DNA of 64,000 bases from the NCBI GenBank assembly GCA_002329205.1, contig DCTC01000001.1, positions 286,374 to 350,373 on the forward strand, written 5' to 3'. Made by a program: the position numbers and the translations under genes. The notes beneath the pieces are model-generated. The model did not search any database and had not been told where the DNA came from. It saw nothing but the letters and a program-made list of their open reading frames with translations. This DNA comes from Candidatus Roizmanbacteria bacterium UBA1450. GTDB taxonomy: Bacteria > Patescibacteriota > Microgenomatia > UBA1406 > GWC2-37-13. Shown in pieces: positions 1 through 7,412 of the stretch (the stretch's first letter is position 1; each line of letters starts with the position of its first letter).

Positions 1-671
1 GTCGGCGAACTAGTCGGTGTTGGCGTGTATGTCGGGGACGGTGTGGGAGTCGGCCATGGGGTGGCTGTAGGCGGAATTTCTGTTGGCGTTGCAGTAGGCT
101 GTACTTCCGGATAGCAAAGAGTAATCTTAATGCCATCCATGACGATCATGTCATTGTTTCCGTTCGAGTAGAAACGAATACCCGAAGGACGACCGTCACC
201 TTGTGCTGAAACTGGAGCCCATTCCGCTGACATATCAGATGAAGAAGTACGGTAGACTTCCTGTCTGGTACCGTCTTCACGGACCACTTCCACGACAAAA
301 CTGCGCGGTGCGTTGGCATTGAGCTTTTTAACCCAAAACTCAACCCTGACGGTGGGTACCGCAGTGGGCTGACCATCCTTGTTGAGGGTGATCGTCCCGT
401 CAATCTCTCCAAATGTAGAAGGTGGCACCGCCCATACCCGATTGCCGACGATAGGGTTTCCCCAATCCGCATAGTTCGCCCAACTGCCGATGGACCAGTC
501 ATCGGGGATGTCATATACCCAACATCCATCGACTTCTTCCGTTGTGTTGACTACTGATACTTCTGCAGGTTGCACTTCCTGAGCGCGAACCGGAACAAAA
601 CCGGACAGCATAGTAACGACAAGCACGACTGTGATAGTCTTCTTCCAAACTTGCTTCATCCATGTATTCAT
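1..671 (-). CDS. Secreted surface protein, C-terminal part cut by window edge
   Basis: The reading frame is open from an ATG at 671 to the left edge, so the stop lies outside the window. The start follows a strong AGGAGGGAGG ribosome site. About 223 codons are visible. Residues 1-31 form a signal peptide: Lys-rich start, hydrophobic VVLVVTMLSGF core, then PVRAQ as a likely cleavage region. A beta-rich domain with many Trp and acidic residues follows. The visible end is a Pro/Thr repeat (TPTPSPTYTPTPT), typical of a wall-spanning linker. I do not recognise the domain, which has the feel of a carbohydrate-binding or discoidin-like fold; that is only an impression. Codons are GC-richer than those of most neighbours, and the leader upstream is highly structured. 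Confidence 0.75.
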   Translation of the reverse strand, partial: MNTWMKQVWKKTITVVLVVTMLSGFVPVRAQEVQPAEVSVVNTTEEVDGCWVYDIPDDWSIGSWANYADWGNPIVGNRVWAVPPSTFGEIDGTITLNKDGQPTAVPTVRVEFWVKKLNANAPRSFVVEVVREDGTRQEVYRTSSSDMSAEWAPVSAQGDGRPSGIRFYSNGNNDMIVMDGIKITLCYPEVQPTATPTEIPPTATPWPTPTPSPTYTPTPTSSP

Positions 672-728
672 GTTCCAGCCTCCCTCCTGAGAGGAATGAA
701 CAAACTACATACACACTTGCTTCCTAAG

Positions 729-890
729 GCGGATCAAAGGCTCCGCTCATACCCGGAATTTGCAACTCAAATTCCAAAAAGTCCAGATATATCTCCCCTA
801 TCTGGTGAGGTTCTCGTGTCTTTGTACCTCCTTTCTATCTGTAATTGGCCGAAGAAAATACCAGAGAAGATACTTTCTACAGCCAATTAC
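729..890 (-). promoter_or_regulatory. Multi-hairpin leader of the secreted protein gene
   Basis: Read on the minus strand, four inverted repeats follow one another ahead of the start at 671: GTAATTGGC/GCCAATTAC (890-882 with 849-841), CCAGATA/TATCTGG (805-799 with 789-783) followed by ACTTTTT, GGAATTTG/CAAATTCC (775-768 with 762-755), and GCGGA/TCCGC (746-742 with 733-729). The second resembles an intrinsic terminator, so an attenuator is possible. An AAAGGAGG with no suitable start codon lies just after the first hairpin. Function is inferred from structure only. Confidence 0.45.
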
Positions 891-1295
891 TAGCAGGAAA
901 TGAAAAGAAAAGAAATTTGTGTAATATAAGCCTGAGTTGTAAAAGTGCGTGATGTCTTCTGATACAAAAACCACAAAACATCTTCGTTATCTTTTTATTA
1001 AATCTGAACAGAATGCTATTTCTGAAGATTTAATATCAGAAAATGCAATAGTGCAAACATATAAAAAAAGCCTCCTTTACAGAAAGCCAAAATATGAAAA
1101 ACTATTACATATTAAGTATGTATTATATCACGAAAGCCGATCTTCTTCTGCAGACAGGACAACATGATGGATATGTCATGTTTGTATACAATCAATCTCT
1201 TGGTTCATCAAATATAACTTACTTCAGTCACAAAAGTATTACCTATAGATTGATTTTTGAAGCATATCATAATAAGAAAAAAGCACCATGGCTCA
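891..1295. other. AT-rich stretch without a supported gene
   Basis: Short open frames exist here (for example 949-1167 and 1094-1315 on the plus strand), but they have low-complexity AT-rich codons, no ribosome site, no recognisable protein features, and they overlap each other. The region probably holds the minus-strand promoter of the 671 gene; I could not place it with confidence. Confidence 0.5.
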
Positions 1296-1324
1296 TTGTG
1301 TATTTAATCCTATAATGCTATAAT
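1296..1324 (+). promoter_or_regulatory. Sigma70-type promoter of the five-gene operon
   Basis: TTGTGT (1296-1301), 17-bp spacer, TATAAT (1319-1324) with TG one base upstream (extended -10). The spacer contains CCTATAA. It would give a leader of about 215 nt before the start at 1545. Confidence 0.55.
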
Positions 1325-1452
1325 ACACAACAAATATGTACCATATTGTTTTCTTTTTTCACACCTCGCATTTGCCGTGAGATTTTTTTGTAGAAAAAAT
1401 TGAATATGGCGCACTTTGACAATACGAACGAAACTACAACCTTTACTACATG

Positions 1453-1523
1453 CGTATCACGGGGCATAGGAGCGGGAAAAGCTTATGACATACTTCTCCC
1501 CTGCTATGCCCTTTCGTGATACG
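1453..1523 (+). promoter_or_regulatory. Long hairpin in the 5' leader of the five-gene operon
   Basis: CGTATCACG (1453-1461) pairs with CGTGATACG (1515-1523), and GGGCATAG (1462-1469) pairs with CTATGCCC (1504-1511); the opposite strand of the helix has a TTT bulge. The stem totals 17 bp around a loop of about 34 nt. The helix ends 9 nt before the AAGGAG ribosome site at 1533. It may be a translational control or mRNA-stability element. No known riboswitch class was recognised. Confidence 0.5.
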
Positions 1524-1544
1524 AATCTAGACAAGGAGAATAGT

Positions 1545-2084
1545 ATGAAAGAGAAAGACGTACGGTTGATCTCCCGGTACCTCGTACCTGGAGAAAGACC
1601 TGTAGAAGTTTGGCGCCACCACTGGCTGTGGTGGCTGAGGTACTCGTGGATTCCGATTGTCGTCAGTTTCGCCGCAACGGTTCTTGCATTTGCATCAGAT
1701 GTATTGCTACTCCTCGCAGTAACAATCGTCGCACTGCTTATCGCGGGACTGGTTACGGCACACTGGAGACGACGGGTCGTATTCCTCACCAATCTTCGAG
1801 TTGGTGTAGTCGGGGGTTTGTTTCCGAAGATCGAAGAACGGGATATTGCCGGGATTCAAGATGTTCAAAATATCGACGTCGAGAAACCCGGGGCTCTTGC
1901 CTTTTTCTTCGGACTCACACATTACCTGCTTCAGACCGGACACGGCCGTATCAATCTCCGGACATATCCGTCAGGGATAGATAAAGCCATTTGGTCGGTC
2001 AAATCAGGCAACGTACCACTCTCTACTCCCCCACCGTCTCAACCGCCAACAGGCGGAAGCGATCCCAAGATCATAGTTCACTAA
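1545..2084 (+). CDS. PH-domain (bPH2/YdbS-like) membrane protein
   Basis: A 179-residue protein. The start at 1545 is chosen because AAGGAG sits 6 nt upstream; an ATG at 1485 in the same frame lies inside the leader hairpin and is less likely. Two adjacent hydrophobic helices (about residues 34-50 and 52-70) precede a bacterial PH-like domain (about 72-150) with the usual start after the helices (RRVVFLTNLRVGVVGG) and a D-I-x-x-I-Q-x-V motif. A Pro-rich tail (STPPPSQPP) ends the protein. Such proteins sit in the cytoplasmic membrane with the PH domain inside; their exact role is generally unknown. It is the first gene of an operon with four unknown genes, spaced 8-11 nt or less. Confidence 0.75.
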   Translation: MKEKDVRLISRYLVPGERPVEVWRHHWLWWLRYSWIPIVVSFAATVLAFASDVLLLLAVTIVALLIAGLVTAHWRRRVVFLTNLRVGVVGGLFPKIEERDIAGIQDVQNIDVEKPGALAFFFGLTHYLLQTGHGRINLRTYPSGIDKAIWSVKSGNVPLSTPPPSQPPTGGSDPKIIVH

Positions 2085-2094
2085 GGAGAACAAC

Positions 2095-3216
2095 ATGTCC
2101 AAGATGGTAACCTACAAGATCAAGCTCCCAAAAGGAGAGGTCACCATTGACCAACTCCTTCAGGTGATGGAAGTGATGGGACTCAACCCGATCCTCCATA
2201 ACAACTCTATCGAGGTAGAATCTTTCACAACAGAAGATTCGGCTTATGGCAATCTGGAGTTCGACACCTCAGTTCTCGGCGGTTCCGTCCGTCAGAAAAA
2301 AGGTGTTGCATCAGTCAGATTCAATCCCAAAACCCGTGTAATCGAGGGCGGCCTCCAGCTTGCAATCGATTCTTGGGGCATCGACTCCCGCGTGGATGAG
2401 ATGACCCAGAACATGGGTCAGGCCCTCAAGGATCTGCTGACGATCGTCAACAAAGTCACCGAGGCATCCCGGAAAACAACTGTCAGAATCCCCGGCCTCA
2501 CAGCCGCGGAAGTGACGGAACTCTTCTTAGAACTCGGCGGCCGGATGGCCACGAAGAGTATCGTTGAAGGAGGTATCGGCAATGAACATCTGCCGAATTT
2601 GGCCACAACATATCTGAATAGGCGCCAAGCGTTGACACAGTCGAGGGTTCCCGCAGCGAAAGCCAAACAGCCTCAGCTTACGGACCTACTCCAGATCGCA
2701 GCCCAACCGAAAAAGTTCACGGTTACGATCCCCACCAGATCAGGCCGTACTGAGATGAAGCTCGGGTACGTACCCCCTGTCGCGTCCCTCAAGGACGTTC
2801 ACGGGGGTGTAGAAGTTACACTTCCTGAGGTTTTCCTCGCTGAATGCAAGAAACAGCTTCAGAACGTAGAACGGTTGGGACTGGGAATACGCGCGACCCG
2901 AGAACTGGCTGAAAAGCATCGGGGCAGTGAAAAGCCCGTCCCGATTGTACAAGTCAGTAATGAAGGAGAATTGACCAGATTTGACTTCCACTGGGAAAAA
3001 CTGGTCGAAACCAGTCCGCTTTCCGAGACCGCCCAAGAGCGCATTGCACAACGAGCGGATGCGGTCCAGAAAGGCGAAGTCAACGTATCTCAAGAAGAAG
3101 CACAAATGTTGATTGCAAAGACTGAAAAACCCAACACAATCAACACGAGTGCCCTCAGAGATCAGGTAATCACCCAAGCCCGCGAAGCGGGAATCGCACA
3201 GTTTGTCTACGCCTAA
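2095..3216 (+). CDS. Uncharacterised soluble protein, 373 aa
   Basis: Starts at an ATG preceded by AAGGAGAACAAC, 10 nt after the preceding stop. No signal peptide or membrane helix is visible. The protein is mixed alpha/beta and rich in charged residues. Its first 110 residues (opening MSKMVTYKIKLPKGEV) look like a small beta-rich domain, and 'VTYKIKLPKG' and 'FTVTIPTRSGRTE' may be two related strands of a duplicated domain. The C-terminal 80 residues are helical and acidic (QEEAQMLIAKTEKP). I do not recognise a family. Its position between a PH-domain membrane protein and small membrane proteins suggests a cytosolic partner of a membrane complex. Confidence 0.75.
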   Translation: MSKMVTYKIKLPKGEVTIDQLLQVMEVMGLNPILHNNSIEVESFTTEDSAYGNLEFDTSVLGGSVRQKKGVASVRFNPKTRVIEGGLQLAIDSWGIDSRVDEMTQNMGQALKDLLTIVNKVTEASRKTTVRIPGLTAAEVTELFLELGGRMATKSIVEGGIGNEHLPNLATTYLNRRQALTQSRVPAAKAKQPQLTDLLQIAAQPKKFTVTIPTRSGRTEMKLGYVPPVASLKDVHGGVEVTLPEVFLAECKKQLQNVERLGLGIRATRELAEKHRGSEKPVPIVQVSNEGELTRFDFHWEKLVETSPLSETAQERIAQRADAVQKGEVNVSQEEAQMLIAKTEKPNTINTSALRDQVITQAREAGIAQFVYA

Positions 3217-3227
3217 AGGAGGCTCTG

Positions 3228-3518
3228 ATGGCAAAAAAAACAAAGCACATGGTAACGTCTCTTGTGTTCAGTGATGACGGAATCGAACTCCACAACATCG
3301 CCGTAGGAGATGCCAATGATCACTGCGAGGAAGACGTCGCAGAGATTCGGGCATTTCTCGAAGGGGGTGGCGGAGTCGAAATCGTAAGCGATCAATCGCT
3401 TGCGTGCGATACACCGGCAACCAATACCGGTGTTCACACCGGCAATCTGAAGACACCCACCAACCGCACACAGACCCGGTCTGAAGTGCACAACCAAGTT
3501 CAAGTTGAGGAGGACTGA
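3228..3518 (+). CDS. Small uncharacterised acidic protein, 96 aa
   Basis: ATG at 3228 follows AAAGGAGGCTCTG (strong ribosome site) 11 nt after the previous stop. The protein is soluble, with an acidic core (EEDVAEIRAFLEGGGGVEIV) and a polar Thr/Asn-rich tail that is probably disordered. No family recognised. The stop at 3516-3518 lies one base before the next start, consistent with translational coupling within the operon. Confidence 0.65.
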   Translation: MAKKTKHMVTSLVFSDDGIELHNIAVGDANDHCEEDVAEIRAFLEGGGGVEIVSDQSLACDTPATNTGVHTGNLKTPTNRTQTRSEVHNQVQVEED

Positions 3519-3519
3519 A

Positions 3520-3912
3520 ATGGACAGCTTGACACAGCTCATTGCTGTTGCCCTCGGGCTTGCCGTAATACGACGTGACTTCGATGAAGGACGTGCGATT
3601 GCCCAGAATGGAGGATTCTTCAAATCCTTTATGTGGGGATTCGTCGCTCTTTTTGACGATGTCACAGCCGCCGGCTTGATCATAGGCGGGCTCCGACTGG
3701 CATCCGGAGGAGGAATTGAGAATCTGTTGTGGATCGCGCCGTGGGCAGCCACAACTTTCCTCATCCTGAGAAGCACCGGACACATCAATTGGGGCCAGTT
3801 CACCGGAAAATTGGCGGATGACCTCATAGACGGATTTGCACTCGCATCCGTCGTCATTTTCTGGTTGGGCTGGGGAAGCATACTTATCCCCAATTTCACC
3901 ATCAACTTCTAG
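3520..3912 (+). CDS. Small polytopic membrane protein, 130 aa
   Basis: The start at 3520 is preferred over the in-frame ATG at 3505 because TTGAGGAGG lies directly upstream and it avoids overlap with the preceding gene. Hydrophobic stretches near residues 4-18, 33-60, 68-85 and 108-128 suggest three or four membrane segments, with conserved-looking Gly, Asp and Trp residues (FVALFDDVTAAGLIIGG). The size and pattern recall holin-like or small pore proteins, but this is only resemblance. It is the fourth gene of the operon, before another small membrane protein. Confidence 0.7.
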   Translation: MDSLTQLIAVALGLAVIRRDFDEGRAIAQNGGFFKSFMWGFVALFDDVTAAGLIIGGLRLASGGGIENLLWIAPWAATTFLILRSTGHINWGQFTGKLADDLIDGFALASVVIFWLGWGSILIPNFTINF

Positions 3913-3920
3913 GAGGATCC

Positions 3921-4178
3921 ATGAATACTGTTCTGAAAGTGTTCGGATGGTTCGGCGTGATTCTCATTCTAGGCTATGCCATCGAATGGGCAGGGTTTGA
4001 GAATCAGATCATGCAAGGTATCGGCGAGGCAGCCAAGACCATCGGATGGGGCGTCTACTGGGGTGTTGCCTTGATCCTCAGAGTGCTCGCTGAGTTGATT
4101 GTTGCCATGATGGATTCACTGGTCAACTTTTTCCAGGGGCAAGCGCCATGGCTGCCGGACGTCCCCAGACTCCAATAG
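3921..4178 (+). CDS. Small membrane protein, 85 aa
   Basis: Starts after AGGAGGATCC, 8 nt from the previous stop. A hydrophobic helix at about residues 5-25 and an amphipathic or membrane helix at about 43-70 (GVYWGVALILRVLAELIVAMM) are visible. The last residues are polar and Pro-rich. No family recognised. It is the last gene of the five-gene operon and is followed by a large structured terminator. Together with the previous gene it may form a small membrane complex (inference from adjacency). Confidence 0.65.
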   Translation: MNTVLKVFGWFGVILILGYAIEWAGFENQIMQGIGEAAKTIGWGVYWGVALILRVLAELIVAMMDSLVNFFQGQAPWLPDVPRLQ

Positions 4179-4199
4179 TTTCGTTTCGTATCATTCAGA

Positions 4200-4310
4200 C
4201 AGGAGCCGCACACACCCGGCCGCCGCCCTGAGACAGCATGTTGCATACTGTCTTTAGGACGACGGAGCTTGTGCGGCTCCTGATCACTTTTTATATATTT
4301 TCTTTTTTAC
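4200..4310 (+). terminator. Composite stem terminator of the five-gene operon
   Basis: CAGGAGCCGCACA (4200-4212) pairs perfectly over 13 bp with TGTGCGGCTCCTG (4270-4282). The 57 nt between hold a second hairpin, AGACAG/CTGTCT (4231-4236 with 4248-4253). A T-rich tract (ACTTTTTATATATTTTCTTTTTT) follows. This is much larger than an ordinary intrinsic terminator and has the shape of a branched RNA. Confidence 0.6.
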
Positions 4311-4364
4311 TAAAAATTCGATTTTTACTAAGAAAAAAAGTATAAATAATTACAGATTGTCTTA

Positions 4365-4398
4365 TTGTGATCTGTAGAACCTATGATATACTATAGGA
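4365..4398 (+). promoter_or_regulatory. Promoter with CTATAGGA motif for the Ycf46-like operon
   Basis: TTGTGA (4365-4370), 16-bp spacer, TATACT (4387-4392) with an extended -10 TG. The -10 runs into CTATAGGA (4391-4398), an octamer that recurs at several promoters in this window. The leader to the ATG at 4442 would be about 43 nt, without a clear ribosome site. Confidence 0.5.
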
Positions 4399-4441
4399 AG
4401 TTTTGTTACATAATCAATAAGTAAATTTATCTTTAATACAT

Positions 4442-5605
4442 ATGTCAAACCCAGATAATCCATATACCTTGGGAGGCTTTATGCGCAACAAGTTACAACA
4501 GAACCAGTCCAATCCCTCTAACCGGTCGTTCCAGCAGCAAACCGAAAAACAAATACCCGTTCAACCCCCCATCGAAGAAACCGTAAGCGATGAACCGTCG
4601 GCACTCGGATTGATCGGAACTTCATTAACAACATATATCCAGCTGTTACCGCAGATTCCTGCAGCCGTTGCAGCACGAACTAAAGGCAAAGATTTACCGG
4701 AAAGTTTTTCGGCAAAACTCGAAAATCTCGATAATACGCTAAACAGCGCCGATCCGGACAGACCATTGGTTCGTGGCTTGAAAAAACTATGGAGAACACC
4801 GGATCCCAAACCGGATGAAATGGTTCAACAGAATCCATCAGATATCCCTGATATTCAGGAACAAATACAGCGTCCCCGTCCGAAACCGGGAACTGAAACT
4901 CCTGAAGAACGTATGGCACGACTTGTTTCACAGGAACGAGGTGATTTTGACGCGACTCCTCCCGTTGATCCGGATACATTACGAAGAGACCGCCGATATA
5001 GCCAGGTAGGTTTTAATACCCTATATGTGCCAAAAGCAGAAATGAAGGTAAACCGGCAGCAAACAACTCCCATACAACAACCAGAACAGACTCAAAATAG
5101 ACGCATGACTAAAGCCGATGCCGAATATTTGGCTCAGCAGGGAATGTATCTTCGAAGAGATAAAACAACCGGACAAATCCTCCGGGCGGCAGATGCCAAA
5201 GACCGAAAAAATGCACGGCCTTTGACACAGGAAGAAGCTCAATACATCCATGACGTTCTCGGACCGGTAGACTTAGGACCTATGCACCATGTACCGAATC
5301 CTCAACCTGCAGTAACAGAGCAACCAATCCCGCGTGATCTTACCCGTCGCGACATTGATGTCCTTTCACAGCATGGTTTTGAAATCGTACCGGGTCGTGG
5401 AATAATTTATTCAGATCAGAACGGCAACAGAAAAATCAGGAAAGTAACGCCTCGTGAATGGGTGCACATTCAAAATCTTGTCGGCAATGTCAATGTCGGC
5501 AATATCGTTGAGACAAATCCGCAAAAACAACAGCAACCGATCCAGAAAAAAGAAACAACACCCAGTAAGGTTAACATTGTTACTTCAGTAGGGAGAAGAA
5601 AATAA
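4442..5605 (+). CDS. Disordered Pro/Gln-rich protein with two repeats
   Basis: A 387-residue protein without signal peptide. The N-terminal 45 residues and several later segments are Gln/Pro/Asn-rich and likely disordered. A hydrophobic segment (ALGLIGTSLTTYIQLLPQIPAAVAA, about 54-78) may be a buried or membrane-touching helix. Two homologous repeats are readable at about 222-280 and 301-355. Each begins with (T/R)-x-x-D-x-x-x-L-(A/S)-Q-x-G, then a strand pair with an R-x-x-x/Q-N-G turn, then a helix ending (Y/H)I-x-(D/N)-(V/L)-(L/V)-G-x-V-(D/N)-(L/V)-G. No family recognised. It lies 15 nt upstream of the AAA+ ATPase, so it may be a partner or adaptor of that enzyme. Confidence 0.75.
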   Translation: MSNPDNPYTLGGFMRNKLQQNQSNPSNRSFQQQTEKQIPVQPPIEETVSDEPSALGLIGTSLTTYIQLLPQIPAAVAARTKGKDLPESFSAKLENLDNTLNSADPDRPLVRGLKKLWRTPDPKPDEMVQQNPSDIPDIQEQIQRPRPKPGTETPEERMARLVSQERGDFDATPPVDPDTLRRDRRYSQVGFNTLYVPKAEMKVNRQQTTPIQQPEQTQNRRMTKADAEYLAQQGMYLRRDKTTGQILRAADAKDRKNARPLTQEEAQYIHDVLGPVDLGPMHHVPNPQPAVTEQPIPRDLTRRDIDVLSQHGFEIVPGRGIIYSDQNGNRKIRKVTPREWVHIQNLVGNVNVGNIVETNPQKQQQPIQKKETTPSKVNIVTSVGRRK

Positions 5606-5620
5606 ATTTTTGTACACTAT

Positions 5621-7408
5621 ATGGCAAATCCATACGAACAATTCAGACAACCGTGGGCAGAAAATTTACGGGAACAGCGGGAAAAAGAGATTATTAATAA
5701 AGATCTTTATGTAGCCTGTGCCAATGCGGCTCTCATAAATTTCCACTCGACAACTGACCCCGATCGCACCTTCAGTGATCTGATCACGATCGGGAAAACA
5801 CTCCATCCTGACCGTCAAATTGTCACCTGGACATCCGCACAGCCGGCGACCAATGTTGCGACTGGCAAACCATTTGCACGAATAAACACGGAAGAGCGAG
5901 TTCGAAGAGTCGTAGATCCTCAAACAGGGCAAATCCAAGAAACTCCTGAACGTCATGTCAACCGCTCCCCTATTGAGTCCACACAGGATTTATTTCAAAT
6001 GATAGCGGGACATAAAAATCCGGCTCTCTTTTTTCTTCCTAATTTCCATTTAGCATTTAATCAACCTGATGAACGAAGGGCTCTGGTGGATTTATTTCAT
6101 GCGCTCAATCTGCAGCTGCGCGAGCAAAACAAATCAGTCATAATACAATCTCCACCCGGAACGGAACTGCCACCCGAACTTGCATCTATCATGATGGCAG
6201 TAAATGAAGCTCCGGTCACACGCGAAGAACGCCAGCTTCTGCTTCAGCGGCTCGTTGCTGATACGGGTTTACAGGCATCACCTGCGATTGTTCAGCAGGC
6301 TCTCGATGCTATGACCGGATTGAATTTATACCAATCCGATATGGCGATCCGCACCGCTCTTACCCGCAGATATGCTCTTGATAAACACTTCCCTGAGAAT
6401 CTGATGGGATACAAACGTGAACAGATCGCGGCACAAAACCTCTGGGAAGTCGAAGATACTGAACATGTTCCCGACCTTGTCGGCTGGGATCGTTTTGAAG
6501 AAGAGATTCGTCAAAATGCCGAATACGGTGCCTTTGATCTCAACTCCCCTCACAATATTCAGATGTATTTGCTGATCGGGCAGGCCGGAACGGGAAAAAC
6601 AACCATGGCACGACGGATCGGCCAGATGCTCAATAGACCGGTATACACTGCCAATATCTCAAGCTGGATGGGCTCCCTTATGGGTCAAACAGAACAGCGA
6701 TTGCGGGCAGCAGTTGATTCAATTTATGCGGCCCAGCCGTGTATCGCTGTGATTGATGAAGCACAGCGGGTACTTCAGGCTGAAGACCAGCGCACGGGCG
6801 GCGGTACTATGAATCGTTCGGTACAGGCTCTGCTTACCCGTATGGAAAAAGGAAGACAGAACGGTGAGCAGGTATTGTGGATTCTGACTGCCAATGAACG
6901 GAGCAATTTGCCGCCTGAGCTTTTCAGACGGGGCCGCACCTGGGCAGTACATTTCCCTGGACCGCGTACCCGTGTCGGGATTTTCCAATCAATATTCAAT
7001 CGTTTCAGCGCCAAAGATAATCGTATGAAACTGGATTACTCACTCAGTGATGCCAAAATCGCAGAATTGACTGAAGGGTATGGGGGCGGTGACATCGAAC
7101 AGCTTATCTCTCGCGCAGCCGTCGTCGGCCGCGGAACAATAAGTGAAGATTCGTTACGGAACGCCGAACAATTCATTACCAGACAGGAAGATCTTACTCC
7201 TGAGATTATTGAAAAACGGCGTGAAGAACTGAAACGATATCCTTCCGTAAGCTCTGATTACGAAGAAGGGCTAGAAAAACCGAACTCGAATAAATACCCA
7301 AATGTATCGATTCCTACGCCTCGCAGTAGACCGGTTTATCGGCCTGAAATTAAAAACCGGCCGAGACAGGATGATGACCCGAACGAGATAAAGATATCAA
7401 TTGACTAA
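5621..7408 (+). CDS. Ycf46-like AAA+ ATPase
   Basis: A 595-residue protein. The N-terminal region (about 110-200) has the Ycf46-type fold pattern: a hydrophobic strand (ALFFLPNFHLAF), a helix, then VIIQSPPGTELPPELA. The AAA+ core follows, with Walker A GQAGTGKTT (about 320-328), Walker B CIAVIDEAQ (374-382), sensor-1 TAN (about 423) and arginine finger FRRGR (about 435-439), then a lid domain with an E-G-Y-G-G-G-D-I motif typical of FtsH/Ycf46 relatives. The acidic Walker B Glu is present, so ATP hydrolysis is expected. The last 70 residues are Pro/Arg-rich and disordered. There is no protease domain, so it is not FtsH. The substrate is unknown. It lies between the repeat protein and AmrS in an apparent operon. 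Confidence 0.8.
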   Translation: MANPYEQFRQPWAENLREQREKEIINKDLYVACANAALINFHSTTDPDRTFSDLITIGKTLHPDRQIVTWTSAQPATNVATGKPFARINTEERVRRVVDPQTGQIQETPERHVNRSPIESTQDLFQMIAGHKNPALFFLPNFHLAFNQPDERRALVDLFHALNLQLREQNKSVIIQSPPGTELPPELASIMMAVNEAPVTREERQLLLQRLVADTGLQASPAIVQQALDAMTGLNLYQSDMAIRTALTRRYALDKHFPENLMGYKREQIAAQNLWEVEDTEHVPDLVGWDRFEEEIRQNAEYGAFDLNSPHNIQMYLLIGQAGTGKTTMARRIGQMLNRPVYTANISSWMGSLMGQTEQRLRAAVDSIYAAQPCIAVIDEAQRVLQAEDQRTGGGTMNRSVQALLTRMEKGRQNGEQVLWILTANERSNLPPELFRRGRTWAVHFPGPRTRVGIFQSIFNRFSAKDNRMKLDYSLSDAKIAELTEGYGGGDIEQLISRAAVVGRGTISEDSLRNAEQFITRQEDLTPEIIEKRREELKRYPSVSSDYEEGLEKPNSNKYPNVSIPTPRSRPVYRPEIKNRPRQDDDPNEIKISID

Positions 7409-7412
7409 CTTT

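Noticed and set aside
146..529. Minus-strand open frame of 127 residues near the left edge
   Set aside because: It overlaps, in another frame of the same strand, the secreted protein gene 1-671, which has a signal peptide, strong ribosome site and Pro/Thr linker and simply runs off the window.
949..1315. Two short plus-strand open frames in the gap before the five-gene operon
   Set aside because: They overlap each other, lack ribosome sites or a leaderless -10, and have only low-complexity AT-rich codons. A promoter for the downstream operon lies at their end.
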